From Dipteris shenzhenensis (Eukaryota > Polypodiophyta > Polypodiopsida > Gleicheniales), in the NCBI GenBank assembly GCA_047967505.1, contig CM106541.1: a DNA stretch of 64,000 nucleotides. One strand, 5' to 3'. The notes beneath the pieces are model-generated. The model had not been told where the DNA came from, did not search any database, and saw only the letters and a program-made list of their open reading frames with translations. Of this stretch, positions 45,212 to 57,175 are shown in pieces; the first letter of the stretch is position 1; each line of letters begins with the position of its first letter. The position numbers and the translations under genes are program-made.

Positions 45212-47684
45212 CTACTCTAAGACTGGAGTCTCAATAGCAAGGTCCTCAGTAGTTTGCTCTTCGGTTCCAAGCACCTGACTAGTAGGCTGCTGCTCTGGAG
45301 TCTGTAAGGTCATGGTTGAAGAACCATCTATGCCTCCTGGTAACTCCTCCTGGTTATCCTTTGCCTCGTCCATACCTTCCTTGGGTAAGGCTTCCTTACT
45401 TAATCCACTTGCATGTCCACCCAAGATCAAGGGTTCCTTCCTCACTTTTAATTTCAAGGGAAGTGCTTCCACCTCTTTAGCCTTACCTTTTCCTATGACG
45501 TGATGTACTACTACTTCTTGCTGCCGTGGGTCTTCTCGTATGATGAGTGGAACCTCCTTGACTCTAGTTGACAATTGATCACCCTTATTCTTTGTGCAGA
45601 TTTCTTCTTGGCGTAAGTCATTGGATTCAGAGCTTTCATCCTCATCATCACCTGAGCTAGAATCATCACCCTCAGACTCACTACCCTCGTCTTTAACATT
45701 TTCCTCACTACCCTCTTCTTTGACATTTTCCTCTTCAAAGAAGGTAGTGCAACTGTAATATGTGTCAAAGAACTCAATCTGATGGGGGATATCAATGACA
45801 TTTACATTTCTACCTTGGCGTAGCAATTTCGCAGCAACAAAACCCATTCGATACAATGCTACTTCCCACCCATCATTCAGTAAATTCTTTGTCATCTCTA
45901 GTATCACATCAGGATGCATCGGCTTTCCGTAATCCACCATTGCTACATCAAGCTTAACCTTATTGTCCTCAAAGTAATGAAGCTCGAGAGTCCTTAAAGG
46001 AATTTTGATTAGATTGCCACCACACCTACATAAGAAGCACATCAAGAAAGGCTGCAAGACTTGAATGGCAGTGTCTTCCAAGATAGTCATATGATTGCAT
46101 AGGACTATACCATGGTATACTTTTGAAAGTAACTACCCAAATGCAGATGTCAAACTCGCATACAAGGCATCCCTTTGTGATTTCGTCACAAACAGGACCA
46201 ACGTTGATCTTTTCTTATCTACCATAGGACCTTCTATGATAAACCGCATAAGTTCAACTATCCGTGACACTGCAAGGTCTTGCAATTCATCTATGAAAAA
46301 TACACATGGCTTCTCCCAAGTATGACCGCTCATTGTTATGAAATGCTTTGTATCAATGCCATTGATGTGTGCAAATTTTGTATCATTCTCTGATAGCAAG
46401 ATATCATAGGAGAAGCTGAATGGAGAACCATCATGTAAACCACCAATTGCTCTACCTTGGGCAGTGGACTGCAAGGCCTTTTTCTTGATGTCCATGTATT
46501 TTGTCTCAACAACCTTTGGCATTTTAGCTCTTAGATCCTTTGTTGGTATGTCATATGCATCCATTGAAGCCAACCACTTTCTAGCCCATGTCTTATCAAG
46601 GAGTTGACCTAGGCTAAGTGCTTTCTTCTTATTGACTTGCCAAGCTAGATCCCTTGCTTGCCTTGAGTCTTTTCTCAAACCTTTCATGGCACTCGTACAC
46701 CAAGTTTTGCACCTCGATAAGGTGTTGTTTCTCTACCAAAGGATTCGAGTATTCATCATGACTTTTGGTCACTATGGCTCTACCTTGGATAGGGGTTCTT
46801 ATTAATTTCTTGTCTTCTTTGGGAGGAGCATTGATCTGGCATCCATTTGAGGGATTACCACTAGAAGAAGATGATGTGGCTAGGGTGGTGGTGTCTTCAT
46901 AAGACCCATCCTAGATGATGATCCTATCATGGCCCTTTCCAATCTTAGTGGCATGTTTACCATTTCCATGAGTAGATGGAGTTGCCTCTCTAGGTTGCGA
47001 TGTACTAGGCTTATCTCTTTTGGCCTCCTTATGAAGTTCCTTGCTAACGGCCATATCCTGGGCCCTTGTAATTAAATTTAAGGGTATCGAGGACACATGG
47101 CCTCTCCCAATGCTGAGAAGATTAAGACTTGCATTCTTAGGGGTAGTAGCTAGCACTGATGGTCTCCACATTGAGCAATCCTTATAGAGGGGGTCAACTC
47201 CACATCCAATGCACAATGGTGCTTGTGTGTTTGAAGGGGCAATGGCTGGTGTAAATGGGGTGTCCTTGTAGGGACAATCTTTCAAGGAATGAGGATCTTG
47301 ACACATATCGCATTGAATAGGTGGTGTTATCACATTTTTAGAGATATAAGCCATTTGGTATATGGGCATATATTGATCATCCTGCATCACATAATGACTT
47401 ACATACTTGGACTAGCTCATAGTATTATTGGATTGAGAATGAGTACTCCCACTAGGGGAATGATCTGATTCTTTCCAATTACTAGGTAATTTCTCCACTA
47501 AGACTTGGTTAATAGGAGTGGTTCACAATGGAGGTGGTTGAGGTCCCAATATGGATGGGCGTAACAGAGGATTTTGAGTCCTAATTTGCCCTGGGATGGT
47601 AGGAGTGGCTCCTTGTATTGCTAATTGCTCCTAGTTGTTGGATGGAATGAGCCTTGAATGTGAATCAATTGAACAAGCCATGCA
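45212..47684 (-). pseudogene. Unrecognised retroelement-like gene, broken by stops and frameshifts
   Basis: Minus-strand reading starts at an ATG at about 47684 (MACSIDSHSRLIPSNN), then runs through three open segments. 47390-46911 has two zinc-knuckle-like sites (CDMCQDPHSLKDCPY and CIGCGVDPLYKDC). 46687-46133 has a conserved-looking middle with HTWEKPCVFFIDELQDLAVS. 46090-45212 has a globular start and then a very acidic region (EGDDSSSGDDEDESSESND) and a Pro/Glu/Thr tail. I do not recognise the family. The knuckles, and a tRNA-Met primer-site match 0.7 kb upstream on the same strand (48355-48366), suggest a gag-like protein of an LTR element, but no LTR pair was found. A degraded host gene is the alternative. 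Confidence 0.5.
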
Positions 47685-48354
47685 TCCCTCAAACCTCCAT
47701 CTTTGTGTGTTTTTTTCTTTATGCTTGTGTTTGTTTATGTTAATTCCTTTCTACTTCCCTTGGTGACAACTTCAACGTCCTACACATTTGCATCTTCAAA
47801 TCTTCAAATTGTTGGATTGTACATTTTACTGGAAGCTATTTCCCTAACATGGATGGAGCCCACACTTCTCCCTTCCAAGGACATAGATGGGACCTCCATC
47901 CCCCCTATGATTTTTGTAGCTCGATTGTAGGCTTTGCTACACTAGTTGATTAGTGAGGCCATTGGTATGGCATAAATAGAAATGGTGAACCGCAAAAGGC
48001 AAATAGAGGAAAAGTCATTGGAAGAAGTGGGGGCCTTGGAAATGTCAAGGGTGAGGATGTGTCCATTGCCAACCTATGGGTTGGAGTGACTAGCAGGATG
48101 CCTGTGAATATTGGGAGTACAAGGGCATGTGCTTAGTATCTTGTGACTTTTGGGAATCCCTACGGGGATTACTAGAGTAGACATTTAAAAAAGAGAGTTA
48201 AGGAATGCTTGATCTGAGAACATAAGTCTTGTATAAGCACAAGAGATAGCCACAAAATTGTCTGGCAAACACATCTTCATGCACATCAGCACTAATCAAA
48301 GCTAATCTCCTTGATGAGATTAAAGTTCTACTAGAAACAATGCTATGACCCAAA
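47685..48354. other. Leader or spacer upstream of the unknown gene; nothing coding seen
   Basis: It lies between the primer-site-like match and the ATG at about 47684. I find no motif in either strand. Confidence 0.4.
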
Positions 48355-48366
48355 CCTCTGATACCA
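48355..48366 (-). promoter_or_regulatory. Primer-binding-site-like match (tRNA-Met)
   Basis: The minus strand reads TGGTATCAGAGG. A possible LTR edge (TG at 48374) lies just to the right. No matching second LTR was found, so this is tentative. Confidence 0.45.
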
Positions 48367-48374
48367 AATAGAAT

Positions 48375-51300
48375 GCCATGGATACTAGAGATGCAATTGT
48401 ACTCGTTGGAATTAATTTTCTATTGAAGAAACATTACAAATTTAAAAGAATGCCCCAACCAAGCTTCCCTATTCAAAATATCATTATTGTTCCTTTTAAG
48501 GATAAAAAATCAAAACAAATCTCATATTTGTCCTAGATCACTCTATTGGAATACTAAAGTTAACTCATCATGACATAAAGAATATGCAAAATTTAGATAG
48601 GCATGAGCTATACAGCCTTTCATTAAAAAGATGTACAACTTACAAGCTTCTATGTTTTCTAGACGAGTGGATATTAAGAGAGTGGGATTGTGATATGTAC
48701 AAACCTTCCATGAAAAATATTTGACTTACAGGCTTCTATATTGTTTGTATAGAGTTTTGGATGACTTTGGGACTTCTAAACTTTTTTTTAAAAAAAGATT
48801 CAGAGTTCAATCCAACCTCGAACACACATCTTGAAGATATTCATTTTACAACAATATCATAAAGTAGCATGCATTAAATAATGTGTCCTAGGCAATATGG
48901 ATTAATCAAGATGCATTAGAGTTCTATATGGAAATTGCTACAATTGCCAATCCTTGAAATGCGTAGCAAGCCTTCCCATGGCAAATGAGAGGTTGAAAGA
49001 GCAACTTCATAAGAGACGAGACCTTTGTGCAACAAAAATAGAGCTGGACGATAGCATGAAGTAGAGACAAAGGGACATAAGACAGAAATAGAAGAGAGCA
49101 TATTTTAATTTGCATATGTCCATTTAGAGAAACGAAATCAAGAAATTTGTAAGATAACCTCTAGAAGCATAAGCTTTGTTTAGAGAGCAAACTGTTAGAG
49201 GAGTGGTGAAAGAGCCTCCAAGGATGCACTCCATGGCTGAGTGGATGCGCATGAGGGAATCTTTATCGGTTATGTGATTAGTTAACCTTGGATATGAGCG
49301 TTCTAGCATAGTCGTCTGCATCTTTGTGATAGGATTGGAATCGAAGTTTAGGGCCATGGCTTTTTTTATTGAAGCTACACTTAGATATTAATATAAAATC
49401 CTGGCAAAAGTTTATCAACCTAATTTTTTTAGTTTCACAATTTTGACATAGCATAGTATGCTTTTATATTTTTTCCTCTAAAATTTAAAGTAAAGGATAA
49501 AAATCTTGGCAAATTTTCAAAAATTTTGGCATAAAAGTTTCAAATCGTGGAGAAAGTTCCAAACATTTATTTTTATTAGGTCATGCAAACTTCCGACACC
49601 AATATAATCGATTCTTAACAAGACTAACATGAAAAAATCATCCATGTTTAGGGCAAGTACAAGCTCCAATTTTCTTCTCACCTCCTTCATATTGAGACAT
49701 AGTTCGTTGTTCGGATCCCAGCAAATGAGGGGGTTGTCCAGCAAAGATCTACTCTCCAGTCGGCCCATTGCTAGTTTTCTAAATTGCACAGTGACATTCA
49801 AATTGGCCTTTCCATGCTTGAATGGTCTGAGTCTTGAGTTCCTTACCAAGTAACATTGATTACATTTCTTCAAGTGATGGATTTGAGGCAATACCATGAA
49901 AACCAATCCACTGAGGATGAATTGACCATCTTTATGGAATTCATAGCCTCTCCTAGATAGCATTTGTGTATGGAAGATGCTTGATTCAAGGATTGCCTTG
50001 AGGTAGTTGCGGTCATAAGTATAGGTGTATGTTTAACGAAAGTTGCAATCATTGGCCCTCTTTTTTGTACGGACTCCTTGGTGTACATTCGTAAGAAGAT
50101 GTTGATAGGTCACACGATTGTGTCCTTGAATCCCCAAAATCCTTTAATGGTGATAGCTTCCTTCAACTGTGTTTGCTGATTTGGTTTTGCCAACAAAAGC
50201 TATAATAGCTAAGTTCTCGGATGAGCCTTGAGCATGTTCTCTCCCAACTTGCTCAAAGTTAAATGATCATGGTTCAAGATGATTCTATGGCCTATAATTT
50301 TGTTTTCTTGCTTTGCAACATACATGCATGTGCTTGTCTCCTCTTTCTATTTCATTTGTTAGATCATATGTTCCGTAGTCCTATATATCATACTGAGCAT
50401 CAAAGAAATTTTTGAAATATTAATTTCATTCAAAATATTGAATGACCAAAAAACTTTAAATGAAATTTGATTTTTCCTATATTGTTTTTGAGGATAGAAG
50501 TTTGGGGCTATGGATGGAGGGTGAGGGGTATTACCACCAGAGGATTATGGAAGGAAATAAGTTTGATGATTAGAGATAGCCATAACAGCTTACCTCTACC
50601 GAGACGTGTCTTGAAAAGAGATGTGATCTGTGCGACTATTCTACAATGGTTCGCTCTAGCAAAACCTTACCACTTGCTATTACAATCTCCACATTAAGGA
50701 AGATCTAACACTAATTGTCAACCACCACAAAATATGTACTACAGATGATTAGCAATGCAAGATGACCATTTTTACGAAAGACATCTACTTCACCAATTTG
50801 AATAAGGTGCTGTGATTTTTTGTGGAATTGCACTCCATCTCAACTCAACATGATGTGTTATCACTGATTACATTGAGCCTTGAGCATTTTCTCTTCCAAC
50901 TTGCTTGGAGTTGTCTGATCATGATCCAAGATGATGTTGTGGCCTGCAATTTTGTTTTCTTCCTCTACAAACATTCATCCTTGTGTACATCTCCTCTTTC
51001 CAATCCACCTTGGATTCATTTGTTAGTGTTAAGAACAAGAGTACTCAAGGAGAAGAAGATGCTCACGAGAAGGAGAGGAAAGAGATGGTGAACCACACAA
51101 GTAAATGGAGCCCATACATAATCTCATATTAGCTATCCACACACTACAAGGGCATGTTCACCCACTAAATAAAATTAAGTCTCTATCATGCACATCCAAT
51201 CCCTATCCAATATCCTTGTCCCCAATCATGTGAAGGTGGATTTGAACCCCTCTAAACATCCTGATGTACTAATCTCAACACTCCCCCTCAATATGAGCTA

Positions 51301-51480
51301 GGTAGAGTATTGCACTAACATCAGGTGCTAAAATGAGATAGCCTTTATCAGTCAAGTTTTTACAAGGTTTTGAATTCTAAAGAAGCCATGGTGGTAAGTG
51401 TCTCTATACATTTGCTTGATCTCTAAAACTCCTTATGTGTTATACCTTAATCAGTCTCACACAATGATTAAGTAAATTTG
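48375..51480. other. No gene recognised; decayed repetitive sequence
   Basis: Open stretches such as 49517-49963 (-) have no motif I know. It includes the diverged duplication listed separately. Confidence 0.5.
50223..51024 (+). repeat. Diverged duplicated segment (about 140 bp, two copies)
   Basis: 'ccttgagcatgttctctccc' through 'ctcctctttc...catttgttag' at about 50225-50362 recurs at about 50877-51024 with many substitutions ('gatcatg.tccaagatgat', 'ggcct.caattttgttttct'). Confidence 0.8.
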
Positions 51481-51711
51481 TGTTGAGAGACCACGCTCAA
51501 CATCATGTGATTACATGTGCATAGCACTAACACATATAGAGTGCTATAAAGGAAAGGGTTAGATGCCCTAACCCTAACCCTAAATGGGTTTGTATATATT
51601 CTACATTTTCAACTAAATCTAGTGTATAGTTAGTCATTTGTGGTGTGCTCTCCAGCTGTGCCCTCTCTCCTCACCTCCACTCTTCTCCTCTCCCCTCTTC
51701 ATATTTTGTCA
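51481..51711 (+). repeat. 5' LTR of copia copy C
   Basis: It runs TGTTGAGAGACC to ATTTTGTCA. It contains a TATA box (TATAAA, 51545-51550) followed by a telomere-like 'ccctaaccctaaccctaaa' run and a C/T-rich end. It is 231 bp, like the 3' LTR. Confidence 0.95.
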
Positions 51712-51724
51712 TGGTATCAGAGCA
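51712..51724 (+). promoter_or_regulatory. Primer-binding site, initiator tRNA-Met type
   Basis: TGGTATCAGAGCA directly abuts the 5' LTR. Confidence 0.93.
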
Positions 51725-53694
51725 TGGTTCTGCCTTCCGCTGAGGCGCCATCCTTGTGAGAGAGATTGAGCGATCGAGTGTTTTCATTTCTTTCATTTCG
51801 TTGATGAGAGAAATTTCCATCCACTTTGAGAGAATTTCTATCCATTGATTCCTTCCATTGCATTGACGGAATTCCATCCATGTGAGAGAGAGGAAGACTA
51901 TTCTCCTTGAGAGTTTCTGATTCCCTCTGAGATAAATCTTAGAGAAGTTCTTTTTCTATAAACTAAGAGAGAGCTCCTCTCTTACTTCTGAGAGTTGTAG
52001 TCGATGAGAGAGGTGTGTAGCAGAAATAAGCTCATCTAGAGCACCCTGACTCCTCAGGAGAGACCTACAGCAAGCAAAGCCTTCTACAGCAAAAAAGAAT
52101 CAGTCTCACAACAAAAACAAGGCTACCCATGCCTTCAACAACTGGCCTCAAGGCAATACTACAAGGGCCCAAGCACTACAACCAGTAGAGCCATAGCCTC
52201 TATGCCATCTCCAACAGCACCAATGAGGGCTCCATTGACCAACCAGCTGCCTCCTTCAGCTTGACGACCTAGCTCCAGCTCCTAAGGAGCCGCACACAAT
52301 GTACAAGGTGCCACCAACAAGAGCCTCCAAGGCCAGCACATCAATGGCTAGTTAACAATCGAGCCGCCTTAAATGCACAGAGCTCTAGCAAAGCACGCAG
52401 CAACCAACGCCCACGCTCTGTAATAGCAAGGCTCCATTAACAACATACACTAGCGCCGCTCCATATCTGAGTCCTTGCATCTATCACAACAAGCAGCGCT
52501 CTGCAGGTGACTTTTCGATGTTGACGGAAGCCAGACCTACAACGACGACTCGACGAAATCTCACTAGACCTACAAGCCCTCACCACGTGGCACCCTTAAC
52601 TAAAGGGCCACATCAGCACCGACTCTATGTCTGCCACGTAGGCTTATCCTCCACGTGAATTGCCATGTAGGCCCTCAACTGCCACGTCAGTATCATCCCT
52701 CAGCTGCCACATCACCATTGACCATCTTCCACGTCCTCAGTCTTGCTTAGTGACACATCATCATTGACACGTGGCATCATGCCAAATTAGCAACCACCTC
52801 ACCAACTGCCACATGGCACTGCCCCTTGCAGGCACACTATATGTGACCACCTCATCACACAGTGCCTCAGAGACACACCCCTTGGTAGGCACACCCTCGC
52901 ATTTGAATGTGAGTGCCACATTAACACTTTGCACTCCTTTTTCCCCTCCACCTAGATCAAGCCGTATCTCTTGATCCAGGAAGAATTTAAGGGTGCTCCA
53001 AAAAGGAAAATCGCTCGATTTTTTGTGCTCTATGTGCTCGTCACATCATGCGCACATTTTGGCACAAGTATGACTCACTTTTGAGCCTCGCCAACAATTC
53101 CACTTCCTACACACACATCAGCCTCTACATCGAAGCATTTGACCCATCACATAAAAAGAACCAAAGAAAAAGAAATTATTTACTGTTCTTTTCTTTGATC
53201 GATAGTTGGTCTAGATCTAGATCAGAGTAGACTAGATTGCTATAGTGGAGACGATTTGAATTTCTCCAAGTTGCCAATCTAAGCCATGCTCAAAATTCCT
53301 GCCTAGTTCCTACTCGAAGTCAATCCCTACGCTCACATACGGTTTCACATCATCACATTACCTGAAACCTAACGTTCATTAGTTCAGTGAGCAGTCTTCA
53401 GTGGTATTGGCACATTGTTTAGTGGACAGATAGCACATGATTTGATTTCACACACATATGCCATCATTGTAAAGCTTACTTGGCTATTTCACGGCATTGT
53501 GCACTTTATTTCAACCTTGTAAAGCCTCTTGGCTATTCTCGGCATCATTTGCCACACAAGCCTCGTAATAGATCAGATTATATATATTGTAGTTCTATCT
53601 TCACCAATAGTTTAGATTTCACTTGCCATAGTCCGTGTTTTGCAGTTGATTCAGATAATGATTTTCATGACACTTTGAGTACATTTTTTGCACC
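51725..53694 (+). other. Unusually long leader of copia copy C
   Basis: There are about 2 kb without a convincing gene between the PBS and gag. 52580-52900 is packed with GCCACGTCA / GCCACATCA words. Typical copia leaders are a few hundred bases or less. Confidence 0.7.
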
Positions 53695-54640
53695 ATGTCT
53701 ATGACTAGCAACCTCAATCTAGAGGCATCTACTATTACGGCACATGGAAATACAGAATGGAGACCATTCTTATACTTCAGGACAAATGGGAGTATGTCGA
53801 TAGATCTACATTGGACGATCCAGCCAGCAGTAGCTCTACTCCACCTGTTGTCACAGCACCAACAGCGGGATCCACAGTGGGATCTCGAGCTACACACAGT
53901 TTTCGCACCTGTAGCAGATCCTACTATTGCCCAAGCACAGGCAGAATGGGGCAAGAAATACAAGTATGCATATCATCTGATCAAGCAAAATGTGCAAGAT
54001 GTCATGTTAGGACAACTCAAAACCGTCAAGACATCAAAAGAAGCATGGGATATGTTCGCAGTTCTCTATGAGTGCCAGAAGAATTCCAGGGTTCTCACAT
54101 TGAGAAACCAAATCAACCAAAGTTTCCGCAACAACAGTGAAACCGGTCATGCTTACATACTTAGGATTAAAGATTATAACAATAAACTCGCAGCAGCAGT
54201 AGGAGAGACTATGAATCTAGCAGAAATGGTTCAAGTCATTCTGAAATGACTAGGAGAGGTATATATGAGAATCTAGTCCAGAGTATTGCCATTCAACGGC
54301 AAATTCTGACATTGGAAGAACTTCAATCAGTGTTACTTGGTGAAGAACTCAAGACGCAAGCCATTCATGCATGGAAAGGTCATTCCAATGATCAAGCATT
54401 CACAACTTTAGGTAGAGGCAGAGGAAGAGGTAGATCATTCTAGCGAAGTGGTCATCATCAGCAACAAAATCAACATCAAAGTCAAAATTAGCATTAGCAT
54501 CATCCTCAGCAACATTAGAATCAACAAAGAGGAAATCATTCCAATTGAGGAAGATTCCAAGGATGAGGGAATGCATCCACCAACATGTCAAACATTCAGT
54601 GCAACTACTGCCATAAGTTTAGACACTATGAAAGAGATTG
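53695..54640 (+). pseudogene. copia gag with zinc knuckle (frameshifted)
   Basis: ATG at 53695 or 53701 (MTSNLNLEASTITAHG). The capsid opening continues in a different frame (METILILQDKWEYVDRS), then returns to the first (WGKKYKYAYHLIKQNVQD, KEAWDMFAVLYECQK, LTLRNQINQSFRNN). A stop at 54247 and a further frame change follow. The zinc knuckle CNYCHKFRHYERDC (CX2CX4HX4C) lies at about 54602-54643 after a Gly/Arg and Gln-rich stretch. The domain order is normal, but the frame is broken at several points. Confidence 0.88.
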
Positions 54641-54761
54641 CCGCAAGAAGTAGTACGACCAAGGCGATCAATCCAGTAGCAATCAAGCGAATTTTCGTGG
54701 AAGGGGAAATCATCGTGGTGGACATTCTAGTCACAATCATTATGCAAATGAACATGGGATT

Positions 54762-55231
54762 ATGTTCCTTGCAAACGAGGAAATGCAGAAAACTGATACA
54801 GTGTATCTAGACACTGATTGTAATTTAAAAGAGGATTTCAGTTATCAAGTTGACCAAGTAGTTCAGGATCCTTGGTACATCGACTGCGGTGCATCATCTC
54901 ATATGACAAAGCATCAGGAATGGTTCACAGACATGAAACCATTAGAAGGTCAGAAGAATGTCATCTACACGGCAGATAATACACCGAATCCAGTTCAAGG
55001 GACATGCATTATCCCTATGAAGAATTTCATTGGTACAAAAGGATTGGTGAAGGATGTACTCTATTTTCCAAAGCTCAGCAAGAACCTCTTGTCAGTAGGT
55101 TAAATGACGAAACACAACTACCGAGTCATCTTCAATGGAGATGAATGCACTATCAGAGACAAATCTAAAGGATTTCGGCAGCTACTAGGAAAAGGAGTCA
55201 AGGAAGGACACTTGTTCAGAATGCTAGCTAT
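54762..55231 (+). pseudogene. copia protease and start of GAG-pre-integrase
   Basis: The protease loop reads DPWYIDCGASSHMTKHQEWF near 54868-54927 (D-C-G-A-S active site; DSGAS is usual). Downstream are LVKDVLYFPKLSKNLLSVG, a stop, and MTKHNYRVIFNGDECTIRDK. The GAG-pre-integrase zinc region and the whole integrase core are absent; sequence switches to the inverted RT segment at about 55232. Confidence 0.88.
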
Positions 55232-55445
55232 AGTACCCATTTGTTTGCTATGGCCTTCTTTCCTGGTGGAAGGTCGCATAATTCCCAAGTATTATTCTTG
55301 TACAAAGCGTCCATTTCTTCATTCATAGCAGTTTGCCATTCTAGCTTGTCAACTACATCTTCGAAGTGCATTGGCTCTTCTGTAGCCATGATGGTAGTCA
55401 TCAGAGCATAGTTGGTGGTTTCAACCTGAATTGCTTTGCCTTTCT
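55232..55445 (-). other. Inverted segment of the copia RT N-terminus
   Basis: On the minus strand this translates as EEPMHFEDVVDKLEWQTAMN, EEMDALYKNNTWELCDLP and GKKAIANKW. That is the RVT_2 opening, which should lie in plus orientation just before the KVKYNPDGSIQRYKARLVAK block that resumes at about 55465. The segment is flipped in place, with integrase lost next to it. Confidence 0.85.
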
Positions 55446-56330
55446 AAGCATATGTCAATCTGCAAAGTGAAGTACAATCCAGATGGAAGCATTCAAAGAT
55501 ACAAAGCCAGACTAGTTGCAAAAGGATCTGCATAGCAATATGATCAAGACTATGATGAGACTTATGCTCCAATAGCAAAGATAGATTCCATATGGTTCTT
55601 GATATCGCTAGCAACACTTAGTAGATGGAATGTGTACCAGCTCGATGTTAAGAATGCATTTCTCAATGGTTATTTAAACGGGAAGTCTACATGCAACAAC
55701 CACCAAGTTATGTTGAACCAAGAAAAGAGAATCAAGTTTGCCATCTCAAGAAGAGTCTCTACGGCTTAAAGCAAGCACCCAGAAGTTGGAACATCAGAAT
55801 CGACAAGTATTTTGCTGATTTGGAATACATGAAATCCAATGCATATCATAACCTCTACTATAAAGTTCAAGGGGAAGACATTACTATTGCACTTTTATAC
55901 GTAGATGATCTGATTGTGACAAGAAGCAAGGATAGCTTCATCAAAAAGCTAAAACAAGACTTATCTGCAGAGTTTGACATGAAAGATCTTGGACTTATGC
56001 ACTATTGTCTTGGAATTGAGTTCTGGAGAGATTCAGACGTCACCTTTATGAGTCAACTCAAATATGTTAACAGTCTCCTGAAGAAGTTTCGTATGGCAGA
56101 TTGCAAGATTGCAGCCACTCCCATGGAAAACTTATAAAAGATTTAGAAAAGCCTACAGTCAATGACAGGTACTACAGGCAGCTCATCGGATCTCTTATAT
56201 ATTTGACTATCACATGGCCAGATATTTGCTATGCAGTAAGTTCACTAGCACAGTTTATGGTGGCAAATCCAAAACAGTCTCACTGGAATGCAGTCAAAAG
56301 AGTCTTGAGATACATAAGAGGTACAAGATA
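55446..56330 (+). pseudogene. copia reverse transcriptase (broken)
   Basis: It continues the RT after the inversion: KVKYNPDGSIQRYKARLVAK, QLDVKNAFLNG with frame change, LKKSLYGLKQAPRSWN, and the catalytic YVDD in IALLYVDDLIVTRSKDS. EFDMKDLGLMHYCLGIEF and YRQLIGSLIYLTITWPDICY follow. A stop (TAG) in KGSA*QYDQDYDETYA and frame changes near 55680 and 56130 disable it. The catalytic box itself is intact. Confidence 0.9.
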
Positions 56331-56826
56331 GTTTGGGATATAAGACAGAGGACGTCATCCAAGGTTGTATGGATACTGTGACAGTGACTATGCCGGAGAT
56401 CATGAGACCAGGAGATCCACACATGGATATGCATTTTTCCTTGGTCAAGGTGCTATATCATGGTTGTCAAACAAACAACCAACTGTTTCTTTGTCTTCGA
56501 TTGAAGCAGAATATAGAGCACTCACTATAGGTGCATGTGAGGCTATATGGCTCAGAAGACTATTGTCAGAAATAGATTGCTTTGATGAATCAAAGCCAAC
56601 AACAATATATTGTGATAATCAATCGTCTCAAGCATTGGCCAAGAATCCAATATATCACTCAAGGACAAAGCACATTGATGTCAAAGAGCACTTCATCAGA
56701 GAAAGAGTGTTACTGACATCACAATGCAGCATTGTGATAGCAAAGAGAATGTTGCAGACATCTTTACCAAACCACTCGGTAAAGAGCTTTTTCAAGAAAC
56801 ACCAACAAGCTCTTGGTTTGACGTAG
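56331..56826 (+). pseudogene. copia RNase H
   Basis: [20 protein letters not shown] starts the domain. Then come [40 protein letters not shown] and [14 protein letters not shown], with catalytic Asp and Glu positions preserved. The C-terminal end shifts frame before the family-typical DIFTKPL (seen in another frame as '[13 protein letters not shown]'). It removes the RNA strand during reverse transcription in an active element. Confidence 0.9.
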
Positions 56827-56929
56827 AGGAAGGACATTCCCATTAAAGGGGTGTGATGGAATATAATGCTCAGCCCTTCTTTGATTCCCCATGATCATCA
56901 TCTTGAGGGAAGGCCTACTTCATGATGTT

Positions 56930-56944
56930 GATCTTGAGGGAAGG
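56930..56944 (+). promoter_or_regulatory. Polypurine tract of copia copy C
   Basis: 'ttgagggaagg' directly precedes the 3' LTR, where plus-strand synthesis would start. A second 'ttgagggaagg' lies about 30 bp upstream. Confidence 0.8.
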
Positions 56945-57175
56945 TGTTGAGAGACCACGCTCAACATCATGTGGTTACATGTGCATAGCACTAACACATA
57001 TAGAGTGCTATAAAGGAAAGGGTTAGATGCCCTAACCTTAACCCTAAATAGGTTTGTATATATTCTACATCTTCAACTAAATCTAGTGTATAGTTAGTCA
57101 TTTGTGGTGTGCTCTCTAGCTGTGCCCTCTCTCCTCATCTCCACTCTTCTCCTCTCCCCTCTTCATATTTTGTCA
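56945..57175 (+). repeat. 3' LTR of copia copy C
   Basis: 231 bp, with six transitions relative to 51481-51711. Confidence 0.95.

Larger units (their letters stand above)
51481..57175 (+). mobile_element. Full-length Ty1/copia retrotransposon, copy C (5,695 bp, non-autonomous)
   Basis: Two LTRs of identical length (231 bp) bound it. A PBS follows the 5' LTR and a polypurine tract precedes the 3' LTR. The flanks ATTTG and ATGTG match at 4 of 5 bases, a plausible aged target duplication. Inside are a very long 2-kb leader, gag, protease, GAG-pre-integrase, then RT and RNase H. Integrase is missing, and about 210 bp of RT is inverted. The LTRs differ at six sites, all transitions (about 2.6%). 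Confidence 0.95.
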
